A DNA stretch of 64,000 bases, from NCBI GenBank assembly GCA_016222805.1, contig JACRQG010000007.1, positions 496,001 to 560,000 on the forward strand, given 5' to 3'. Below, one piece after another: positions 56,961 through 64,000 of this stretch. The stretch is from Verrucomicrobiota bacterium (lineage in GTDB: Bacteria; Verrucomicrobiota; Verrucomicrobiia; Opitutales; Opitutaceae). The notes below the pieces were generated by a model, which was not told the DNA's origin, did not search any database, and worked only from the letters and a program-made list of their open reading frames with translations. Every line of letters starts with the position of its first letter. The first letter of the stretch is position 1. The position numbers and the translations under genes are program-made.

Positions 56961-57025
56961 GGCACGAACCTAGCCGGAGGGGAGGTGGTGTCGAGCGGGG
57001 GGCGTGTCACCTGCCGCTCGTTGCG

Positions 57026-57511
57026 TCATAAAAGGCTGGCGCCTTCCAGGGCGAGCAGCCGCGCCTTGGTGTCGACGCCGCCGGGACCGGAGTAACCGGT
57101 CAGCTTGCCGGAGGCCGCGACGATGCGATGACACGGGATGAGCAGAGGCCACGGGTTCGCGCCCAGGGCGGCGCCGACCGCGCGGCTGGCTGCCGGGGGC
57201 TGGCCGAGGGCTGCCGCGATGGCGCCGTAGGTCGCGGTGTGTCCGGCCTTCACCGCGAGCGTGGCGAGCAGGACCTCGCGCGTGAACTCCGGGATGCGAT
57301 CAAACGCATAGGGCAAATCGATGAAATCCTGCCAGTCGCCGGCGAGGTGACGATGCACCCGCTCCACCAGCGCGGAAATCCACGGAGGTGGTTCCTCCGT
57401 AGGCTCGTCGCGCGAGGGCCGGTTGCCGGGCAGTCCAAAGCCCGTGAGCTTGTCCCCTTCCCAGTACAGGGCGCAGGGCCCGATCTTGGTGTCAAAGGCC
57501 GTGGAGGGCAT
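57026..57511 (-). CDS. Methylated-DNA-protein cysteine methyltransferase
   Basis: A 161-residue protein from the ATG at 57511; an ATG at 57532 adds seven residues. The helix-turn-helix wing and active site are intact: GHTATYGAIAAALGQPPAAS, RAVGAALGANPWPLLIPCHR with the acceptor Cys in IPCHRIV, then GKLTGYSGPGG. It repairs O6-alkylguanine by irreversible transfer to its cysteine. It is divergent from dgt with 62 bp between starts. Confidence 0.9.
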   Translation of the reverse strand: MPSTAFDTKIGPCALYWEGDKLTGFGLPGNRPSRDEPTEEPPPWISALVERVHRHLAGDWQDFIDLPYAFDRIPEFTREVLLATLAVKAGHTATYGAIAAALGQPPAASRAVGAALGANPWPLLIPCHRIVAASGKLTGYSGPGGVDTKARLLALEGASLL

Positions 57512-57573
57512 GGGTGTACTTTTCCCCTTCACTTTCCGGCGCGCCCGCCTTCGTGTCGAAAGGATTTCCCGCC

Positions 57574-58842
57574 ATGTCCAACCGGTTCTACAATGCCTTT
57601 GACTACGAAACCTTCGAAGGCGGGCGCAAACGCGACTACCGGACGCCGTTCCAGATGGATCGCGACCGGATCATCCACGCGCATGCCTTTCGCAAGCTGC
57701 AGTCGAAGACGCAGGTGTTCCTGTCGGGGGAATACGATTTCTACCGCACGCGCCTGACGCATTCGATGGAAGTCGCGCAGATTGGACGATCGATCTGCGC
57801 CTACCTGCGCTCGCGGGGCGAACCGCTGGCCCCGGATTTCCTCATCGACAGCGATCTGGTCGAGGCGGTCTGCCTGGCGCACGATCTCGGTCATCCCCCC
57901 TTCGGGCATTCGGGCGAGCGCACACTGCAGGAGTTGATGGCGAAGTGGGGGGGCTTCGAGGGCAACGCACAGACGCTGCATCTGCTGACCGACACGATGT
58001 ACCAGAACGAGAGCGGGGTGCGCGGGATCATGCCGACGCGAGCGCTGCTCGACGGCGTGCTGAAGTACAAGAAGCTGTTTCGCGAGTTTTCGGCGCCGCC
58101 GCCGCGGCATTTCCTGTACGATCCCCAGGAGCGGCAGCGGACCTTCGTGCTGGGGTCAACGGCGATTCCGGCCGAGTTGCACGCGGGCGAGAGCCTCAAT
58201 GCCTTCAAGAGCGTCGAATGCCAGATCATGGACTGGGCCGACGACGCGGCGTATTCGCTGAACGACATTGTCGACGGCGTGAAGGCGGGCTTTCTGACCA
58301 TCGAACGCATCGAGCAGTGGGCGGCGGGCGAGCCGGTGGACGCGGAGCGGCAACGTTGGCTCGACCAGCTCTTCCAGGCGATCCGCGGCGACCGGCTGGA
58401 GAACGTCTTTGCGCAGCGCGTCGGGGCCTTCATCACCGCCTGCCGGCTGCGGGAGCGGCGCAACTTCATGTCGGCGCAGACGAATCGCTACCGGTTCGAA
58501 TTGGTGGTGGCGCCGGCGGCGGAGCGCGAGGCCGCGTTCTACAAAAAGATGGCCAACGATATCATCTTCGAGAGTCCCCAGCTGCAGCAGATGGAGCACA
58601 AGGCGCGGCGCGTGCTCTTCCAGCTCTGGGATTCCTGCTGGCGGAACTACGTGGACCGCGGCCCGCGGGTCATCAAGATTCTCCCTCCGCGCGTCGGCCG
58701 GCTCATCGAGGCCGAGGCGACGGAGGCCGGCAAGGCGCGGCAAATCTGCGACTGGCTGGCGGGCCTGACCGACGGGATGATTGTCCGCACCTACCAGCGA
58801 CTTTTTGATCCGCAGTTCGGCAGCATCCGCGACTTGAGCTGA
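57574..58842 (+). CDS. dgt: Deoxyguanosinetriphosphate triphosphohydrolase-like HD protein
   Basis: A 422-residue protein from the ATG at 57574, with AAAGGA upstream. HD-domain metal ligands are in RLTHSMEVAQIGRSI, VCLAHDLGHPPFGHSGE and the later MDWADDAAYSLND. The N-terminal RDYRTPFQMDRDRIIHAHAF and FRKLQSKTQVF are typical of the dNTPase family, which hydrolyses dGTP and related dNTPs to deoxynucleosides and triphosphate. An esterase gene follows after 3 bp. Confidence 0.92.
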   Translation: MSNRFYNAFDYETFEGGRKRDYRTPFQMDRDRIIHAHAFRKLQSKTQVFLSGEYDFYRTRLTHSMEVAQIGRSICAYLRSRGEPLAPDFLIDSDLVEAVCLAHDLGHPPFGHSGERTLQELMAKWGGFEGNAQTLHLLTDTMYQNESGVRGIMPTRALLDGVLKYKKLFREFSAPPPRHFLYDPQERQRTFVLGSTAIPAELHAGESLNAFKSVECQIMDWADDAAYSLNDIVDGVKAGFLTIERIEQWAAGEPVDAERQRWLDQLFQAIRGDRLENVFAQRVGAFITACRLRERRNFMSAQTNRYRFELVVAPAAEREAAFYKKMANDIIFESPQLQQMEHKARRVLFQLWDSCWRNYVDRGPRVIKILPPRVGRLIEAEATEAGKARQICDWLAGLTDGMIVRTYQRLFDPQFGSIRDLS

Positions 58843-58845
58843 GCC

Positions 58846-59943
58846 ATGAATACGATCCGTTTCGCCCTGGGTCTCGCGTTGATTCACTCCGGCGCCCTGG
58901 CCGCCCAACCGGCCGCGCTGGTTTCACCGGAGGTCGATCTGGAACGGCGGACGGTGGTCTTCCGGCTGCGCGCCCCGGCGGCGACGGACGTCAAGGTCCG
59001 CACCCAGTGGAACAAGCAGACGGTGCCACTGCGAAAGGGGGAAGGCGGAGTCTGGAGCCTGACGGCGTCCGAGGTGCCCGCCGGGGTGTGGGAGTACGGC
59101 TTCGTCATCGATGGCGTCAACGGGATCGATCCGGCCAATCCGGCGATCAAGCCCCAGCGCAATCCCAACACCAGCATCGTGCACCTGCCGGCGAATCCGC
59201 CGGCGCCCTGGGACTTCCAGGAGGTACCCCACGGCACCGTGCACCAGCACGAGTTCGCCGGCCGCGCCGCCGGCACCCTGCGGAGCCTCTTGATTTACAC
59301 GCCGGCCGGGTACGAAAAGGAAACGACGCGGCGCTACCCCCTGCTGGTGCTGCAGCACGGATCCGGGGACAATCACCGGACCTGGGTCGAGCACGGGAAG
59401 GCGCATTGGATCCTCGACCATGCCATCGCCGCGGGCCGCGCGGTCCCGATGATCGTGCTGATGCTCGACGGTCATCCGCGAGGGCAGGTTCCCCGCGAGG
59501 CCGCGGATCGGCGCGCGGCGTCGCTGGAGACGTTTCGACGGGAGCTGCTGGACGAAGCCCTGCCGTTGACGGAGTCCCTTTACCGGATCTCCCCGCGACG
59601 GGAGGACCGGGCCATCGCCGGATTGAGCATGGGCGGCTGGCAGTCGCTCAGCATCGGCCTCAACGCCCTGGATCGCTTCGCGTGGCTGGCCTCGTTCAGT
59701 GGCGCCGTCGATGAGAAGGAGATTGCCCCGGCGCTCGCGGACGCGGCCGGCACCAACGCTCGGGTGAAGCTGCTCTTGATTGCGTGCGGCAAGGACGATT
59801 TCCTCCTGAAGCGAAACCAGGACCTCGTGGCGAAACTGGGGGCCCAGGGGATCCGCCACGAATGGATCGAGACGGCCGGGGATCACTCCTGGCCGGTTTG
59901 GCGGGGCTATCTCGCGGACGTGCTGCCGCGGTTGTTCCGGTAG
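58846..59943 (+). CDS. Exported esterase, Fes/feruloyl-esterase-like, with N-terminal E-set domain
   Basis: A 365-residue protein with a signal peptide (1-20, ending ALAAQ) and an early-set/CBM48-like beta domain (about 25-115: VVFRLRAPAATDVKVRTQ, GVWSLTASEVPAGVWEYGF). A catalytic alpha/beta domain follows with LLVLQHGSGDNHRTWVEHG, nucleophile Ser in GLSMGGWQSL and His in ETAGDHSWPVW. This is the layout of CE1-like esterases that deacylate polysaccharides or siderophore-type esters. The natural substrate is not known. Only 3 bp separate it from dgt. Confidence 0.82.
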   Translation: MNTIRFALGLALIHSGALAAQPAALVSPEVDLERRTVVFRLRAPAATDVKVRTQWNKQTVPLRKGEGGVWSLTASEVPAGVWEYGFVIDGVNGIDPANPAIKPQRNPNTSIVHLPANPPAPWDFQEVPHGTVHQHEFAGRAAGTLRSLLIYTPAGYEKETTRRYPLLVLQHGSGDNHRTWVEHGKAHWILDHAIAAGRAVPMIVLMLDGHPRGQVPREAADRRAASLETFRRELLDEALPLTESLYRISPRREDRAIAGLSMGGWQSLSIGLNALDRFAWLASFSGAVDEKEIAPALADAAGTNARVKLLLIACGKDDFLLKRNQDLVAKLGAQGIRHEWIETAGDHSWPVWRGYLADVLPRLFR

Positions 59944-60123
59944 AGCGGGTTTCCCACGTTTCCAGCTGCAGCGGAGGGCTTCGCCACGGGTGGTCCCGGG
60001 GCGGCTCGACCTTCGCTTCCCCTTTGACGCGACGACGGCAGGACGAAAGTCATCTGGGCAAGGTTGATTTTTCGGGCGGCCGATTCAACGTCACCGCAAC
60101 CCCTTTCGTTGCGTCATTCGGCC

Positions 60124-62613
60124 GTGCCCCGTCCCACCGGTTCCCCATCTCCTTCGCGTCGCGTGCGCCGATCTCTGCTGGCCGGCGCCGGCACTGCGTC
60201 GCTGCTCGCGGTGGTCGGGCTGCAGGCCGCGGAGGCGGAGCCGCGGGCGGCCGAGAGCTTCCGGACCAGGGTGGAGCCGTTGCTCACGAAGTACTGCTAC
60301 GACTGCCACGGCGCGGGCATCCGCAAGGGCGGCGTGGCCCTGGATGAATTCACTTCGGCGGCCGATCTGCTCAGCCGGCACTCCCTGTGGTGGGCGGCGC
60401 TGAAGAACCTTCGGGCTGGTCTGATGCCCCCGCGCGAGGACGGCGTGGCGCCCCCTACGGAAGAGGAAATCCAGACCATTGCCCGCTGGATCAAGTACGA
60501 GGCGTTCGCGATCAATCCCGACGATCCGGACCCGGGACGGGTGTCCCCCCGCCGTCTGAATCGGATCGAATATCGCAACACCATCCGCGATCTGATGGGT
60601 TACGATTTCAACAGCGAGGTCGAGTTTCCGCCCGACGACAGCGGCAGCGGTTTCGACAACAATGGCGACGTGCTGACGCTTTCGCCGCTGCTGCTGGAGA
60701 AGTACCTGGCCGCGGCGGAGACCATCGTGGAGAAGGCGGTGCCCAAGGTTTCGCGGGAGATGCCGGAGCGGATCGCGAACGGGCGGGAGTTCCGGGCCGC
60801 GAACGGTCCGGGCAGCGGCGATCAGCTCAATGCCCGGCGGGCGGTGACGGTGGCCAGGACCTTCAACGTGGAGCACGAGGACCGCTACCGGGTGCTGATC
60901 GAGCTCGAGACGCGCGGCAGCTTCGATTTCGACTCCAGCCGTTGTCGTCTGGTCGGTCGCATCGATGGTGAGGAGAAGTTTGCGGAGGAAATTGCCTGGT
61001 CGGAGCGGCGCACCCTGCGCCACGAGTTCGAGGTGGCGTGGAGGCCGGGCAAGCACGTGGTGAGCTTTGAGGTGGTTCCCCGCAGCGAGGGCGGGGCGGG
61101 AGAGGCCGGGGCTGAGGCCGCGGCGGGCACGATCCGCCCGCAAAACGTCCCGGGCCCCACCAGCGTGACGATGAGGATCAATTCCGTGACCGTGCGCGGG
61201 CCGCTGAGCCCGGAGCACTGGTCGGTGCCGCAGAATCATGCGCGGTTCTTCCCGCGCGGGGCGGCCCCGGCGGATCCGGCAGCGCGCGATCGGTATGCCG
61301 CAGAACTCCTCGGGCAGTTTGCGACGCGGGCGTACCGCCGGCCCGTCGAACCGCGGCACGTGGAGCACCTCGTCGAGCTCGCGCGGCCGATCTACTCCAC
61401 CCCCGGGCGCACCTTCGAAGAGGGGATCGGGCGGGCGATGATGGCGGTGCTGGTGTCGCCGCGGTTCCTGTTCCGCCTCGAGCGTCCGGTGGCGGGGAGC
61501 GGCGGCGGGCGCTCCGTGCTGCTCGACGAGTACTCGCTGGCGTCGCGCCTGTCGTATTCCCTCTGGTCGACGATGCCCGACGACGAACTTCTCGGGCTGG
61601 CCCGGCGCGGCGACCTGCGACGCCATCTTCCGGCCCAGCTTCGGCGGATGCTGGCTGACTCGCGAGCGCAGGCGTTTGTCCGCAACTTCACCGGCCAGTG
61701 GCTGCAGGCGCGGGACGTGGAGTCCGTGCCAATCAATGTCCGGGCGGCACTCGGGCCTGGCGCCCCGCGCAACCGCGACGGCCGGGTCGAATTCGACGGT
61801 GCGTTCCGTCGGCTGATGCGGACCGAGACCGAGATGTACTTCGGGTTCGTCGTGCGCGAGGACCGGAGCCTGCTCGAACTGGTCGACTCCGACTATGCCT
61901 TTCTCAACGAGCGGCTGGCGGCGCACTACGGCGTGCCCGGCGTCACTGGAGACGCGGTTCGCCGGGTGCAGCTTCCTCCCGACAGTCCCCGGGGTGGACT
62001 CCTGACCCAGGGCACGGTGCTCGCGGTGACCTCCAATCCGACCCGCACTTCGCCCGTGAAACGGGGGTTGTTCATCCTCGACAACTTCCTCGGCACGCCG
62101 CCGCCTCCGGCGCCTCCCAATGTCCCGGATCTCGAGGAGTCGCGGAAGGAGTTCAAGGCCCGTGAACCGAAGCTCAGCGAGATCCTTGCCGTGCACCGCG
62201 CCAACAAGCTCTGCCATTCTTGTCACTCCCGGATGGATCCCCTGGGACTGGCCCTGGAGAATTTCAACGTCCTTGGCGGTTGGCGAGAGACCGACGCCCG
62301 GCAGCCGATCGACCCTTCCGGCCAACTTATCACCGGCGAGAAGTTCGCGGACATCCGGGAACTGAAGCGTGTGCTGGCACGGGATCGGGCCGCGGATATC
62401 TACCGGTGCCTCGCCGAGAAGGTCTTCACCTATGCGCTGGGTCGGTCGGTTGAACCCCAGGATGCCCATACGCTGGACGAGATCGTCGCGCGGCTGCTCC
62501 GGGAAGGCGGGCGGTTCTCGCTCCTGCTCGAGGGCGTTGTCACGTCGAGCGCTTTTCAAAAGCAGCGGGTCGCGCCTGTGCCGCCGGGCGCGGTCTCACT
62601 GGCCGCGCCGTGA
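60124..62613 (+). CDS. Planctomycete/verrucomicrobial-type diheme protein (DUF1587-DUF1592-DUF1588-DUF1585)
   Basis: An 829-residue protein from the GTG at 60124; a TTG at 60064 is possible. The signal peptide has Arg-rich RRVRRSLLAGAGTASLLAVV. A first heme motif CYDCH (58-62) is followed by RKGGVALDEF. Then come RLNRIEYRNTIRDLMGYDF with FPPDDSGSGFDNNGDVL (DUF1587 region), a beta-rich insert, SLASRLSYSLWSTMPDDEL (DUF1592 region) and AVTSNPTRTSPVKRGLFILD. A second heme motif sits in LCHSCHSRMDPLGLALENF (DUF1588), and the end is typical of DUF1585. These proteins are abundant in Planctomycetes and Verrucomicrobiota and are paired with DUF1552 proteins; their role is not established for me. Confidence 0.85.
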   Translation: MPRPTGSPSPSRRVRRSLLAGAGTASLLAVVGLQAAEAEPRAAESFRTRVEPLLTKYCYDCHGAGIRKGGVALDEFTSAADLLSRHSLWWAALKNLRAGLMPPREDGVAPPTEEEIQTIARWIKYEAFAINPDDPDPGRVSPRRLNRIEYRNTIRDLMGYDFNSEVEFPPDDSGSGFDNNGDVLTLSPLLLEKYLAAAETIVEKAVPKVSREMPERIANGREFRAANGPGSGDQLNARRAVTVARTFNVEHEDRYRVLIELETRGSFDFDSSRCRLVGRIDGEEKFAEEIAWSERRTLRHEFEVAWRPGKHVVSFEVVPRSEGGAGEAGAEAAAGTIRPQNVPGPTSVTMRINSVTVRGPLSPEHWSVPQNHARFFPRGAAPADPAARDRYAAELLGQFATRAYRRPVEPRHVEHLVELARPIYSTPGRTFEEGIGRAMMAVLVSPRFLFRLERPVAGSGGGRSVLLDEYSLASRLSYSLWSTMPDDELLGLARRGDLRRHLPAQLRRMLADSRAQAFVRNFTGQWLQARDVESVPINVRAALGPGAPRNRDGRVEFDGAFRRLMRTETEMYFGFVVREDRSLLELVDSDYAFLNERLAAHYGVPGVTGDAVRRVQLPPDSPRGGLLTQGTVLAVTSNPTRTSPVKRGLFILDNFLGTPPPPAPPNVPDLEESRKEFKAREPKLSEILAVHRANKLCHSCHSRMDPLGLALENFNVLGGWRETDARQPIDPSGQLITGEKFADIRELKRVLARDRAADIYRCLAEKVFTYALGRSVEPQDAHTLDEIVARLLREGGRFSLLLEGVVTSSAFQKQRVAPVPPGAVSLAAP

Positions 62614-62682
62614 CGGCTCCCCATACTTCCGCCTTGGCCGCCCGTCGCGCTTCCCGCTAGGATCCTCTCACCCACCCACCCC

Positions 62683-64000
62683 ATGAGCTCGCTCCCGTTT
62701 TCGCCGGCCGTTCCCGCCGCCCAGGTTCCGCCCGCCACCAGCCGCCGACAGTTCCTGCGGGGCGTCGGTGTCTGCCTCGGTCTGCCGGTGCTGGAGTCGG
62801 CTTTGGGTCCGGTGGCGCGAGCGGCCGCGACCGGGCCGGATTCGGCGGCGCCCCTGGCCGTCACGTCGACCGGGGCCCCGTTGCGCATGGCGTATGTCTA
62901 TTTCCCGAACGGCGCGCATCAGGACTACTGGTGGCCGACCGGCGAGGGCCGGGCCTTCACGCTGGGGCGGACGATGCAGCCGCTGGCGCCACTCCAGGGC
63001 TCCCTCCAGGTGCTGGGCGGCCTTGACCACAAGAACGCCACCGCGGGCAACGATGGGGCGGGAGACCACGCCCGGGCCAACGCCACCTTTCTCACCGGGG
63101 CGCGGGCGCGGAAGACCGACAGTACCGACATCCGCGTCGGGGTTTCGGTCGATCAGGTCGTGGCGCAGCGGATCGGATCCCGTACCCGCTTTCCCTCCCT
63201 CGAGTTGTCCTGCGATGCGGTGCGCAAGTCCGGGGGCTGCGATTCCGGCTACTCCTGCGCCTACCAGTACAACCTTTCGTGGTCCTCGGCCACGACGCCG
63301 ATGGCCCCCGAGGCCAATCCGCGCCTCGTATTCGAGCGCCTCTTCGGCAGTGGCAGCCCGGCGGAGCGGCAGCGGAACTACCGCCTGCGGCAGCAGACGC
63401 AGAAGTCGCTGCTGGATTTCGTTCTTGAGGACGCACGCGCACTGCAGCGCGAGCTGGGTGGCAGCGATCGCCGCAAACTCGACGAGTACCTGACCGGAGT
63501 GCGGGAGATCGAGCAGCGGATCGAGCGGTCCGAGCGGTTCGGCGACCTCCCGACTCCGGGGATGGAAGCGCCGTCGGGGATCCCCGGCAATTACGGCGAC
63601 CACATGGACCTGATGTACGACCTGCTGGCGACCGCCTTCGAGACGGATTCGACGCGGGTGGCGACGCTGCTGCTCGCTGGCGACGGCAGCAACCGCCCGT
63701 ATCCGCAAATCGGAATCCCGGAGGGCCATCATTATTGCTCCCATCACCGGAATGACCCCGACCTCATGGAAAAGGTGGCGAAGATCGATCGGTACTACCT
63801 GGAGCACTTTGCCCGGTTTCTGCAGCGTCTCGAGGAGAAGAAGGACGTCGACGGTCGATCCGTGCTGCACAATTCGATGATCGTGTACGGGTGCGGCAAC
63901 GCCGACGGCAACCGCCATACCCACCACAACCTGCCGGTGATCCTGGCGGGGGCCGGGGGCGGCACGCTCACCGCGGGCCGCTTCCAACGCTTTGGCGGGG
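62683..64000 (+). CDS. DUF1552 family protein, cut by the window end
   Basis: The first 439 residues from the ATG at 62683 (MSSLPFSP) are visible and the frame is still open at base 64000. There is an N-terminal Tat signal, TSRRQFLRGVGVCLGLPVLE. The DUF1552 pattern follows: RMAYVYFPNGAHQDYWWPT, LGGLDHKNATAGNDGAGDHA, ANATFLTGARARKT, SVDQVVAQRIG, FPSLELSCD, NYGDHMDLMYDLLATAFETD and GHHYCSHHRNDPDLMEK. It follows the DUF1592-type gene by 69 bp, the usual order for this pair. Both are predicted to be exported and probably act together. Confidence 0.88.
   Translation, partial: MSSLPFSPAVPAAQVPPATSRRQFLRGVGVCLGLPVLESALGPVARAAATGPDSAAPLAVTSTGAPLRMAYVYFPNGAHQDYWWPTGEGRAFTLGRTMQPLAPLQGSLQVLGGLDHKNATAGNDGAGDHARANATFLTGARARKTDSTDIRVGVSVDQVVAQRIGSRTRFPSLELSCDAVRKSGGCDSGYSCAYQYNLSWSSATTPMAPEANPRLVFERLFGSGSPAERQRNYRLRQQTQKSLLDFVLEDARALQRELGGSDRRKLDEYLTGVREIEQRIERSERFGDLPTPGMEAPSGIPGNYGDHMDLMYDLLATAFETDSTRVATLLLAGDGSNRPYPQIGIPEGHHYCSHHRNDPDLMEKVAKIDRYYLEHFARFLQRLEEKKDVDGRSVLHNSMIVYGCGNADGNRHTHHNLPVILAGAGGGTLTAGRFQRFGG

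Noticed and set aside
1-64000. CRISPR array, tRNA, rRNA, insertion sequence or prophage
   Set aside because: Looked for direct repeats with spacers, tRNA-like cloverleafs in the gaps, transposase motifs and phage structural genes; none was seen by eye.

Overview
The window is GC-rich, densely coded chromosomal DNA from a diderm bacterium, most likely a member of the Verrucomicrobiota (Opitutales/Opitutaceae-like). This is inferred from the mix of genes. There is an alternative complex III cluster, a pair of DUF1592-type and DUF1552-type 'planctomycete/verrucomicrobial' proteins at the right edge, LPS/O-polysaccharide genes (Wzt/Wzm, HldD), sigma-54, a giant two-partner-secretion-like surface protein, and few strong Shine-Dalgarno sequences. 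I see no rRNA, tRNA, CRISPR array, insertion sequence or prophage. The window reads as a stable chromosomal segment with one accessory surface/glycan region on the left.

Layout. (1) 0-3.1 kb: the 3' part of a TPR membrane protein and a convergent GT-C type membrane glycosyltransferase. (2) 3.1-9.0 kb: a 519-bp non-coding leader, a 1767-residue cysteine-free beta-helix surface protein with an FhaB-like N-terminus, and a strong terminator. (3) 9.2-17.4 kb: a surface-glycan region with a TMTC-like TPR membrane protein, an O-polysaccharide ABC exporter (wzt and wzm, convergent rather than in one operon), a GH130-like protein, a sugar aminotransferase and a methyltransferase-glycosyltransferase fusion. 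(4) 17.5-22.1 kb: a tripartite ABC export system (TolC-like, HlyD/MacA-like, FtsX-type permease, LolD/MacB-like ATPase). (5) 22.5-33.5 kb: a ten-gene respiratory operon, actABCDEF of alternative complex III, then a small membrane protein and three proteins built like the N, O and P subunits of a cbb3 oxidase. (6) 33.7-39.2 kb: a six-gene minus-strand operon (23S/16S pseudouridine synthase, SH3 protein, folD, receiver-kinase, proC, hldD). (7) 39.4-51.7 kb: housekeeping genes (fabG-acpP-fabF, rpmB, midA-like, a carboxy-terminal protease, tsaD, rpoN, an IscA-type protein, ubiE/menG, an IHF/HU protein) and two signalling kinases. (8) 51.8-64 kb: hisS-ACT-hydrolase, the tdh-kbl-cdd operon, an alkyltransferase, dgt-esterase, and the DUF1592/DUF1552 pair cut by the window end.

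The most unusual observation is in the respiratory operon. The CcoN-like protein (30806-32236) keeps the fold landmarks of a cbb3 oxidase catalytic subunit, but in my by-eye alignment it has lost five of the six canonical histidines that bind the low-spin heme, the high-spin heme and CuB. Its CcoO-like partner has no methionine after its heme motif and has a histidine where the axial methionine normally sits. Together with ActA-F this suggests a non-oxidase, CcoNOP-derived module attached to alternative complex III. No ordinary heme-copper oxidase subunit I is present in the window.
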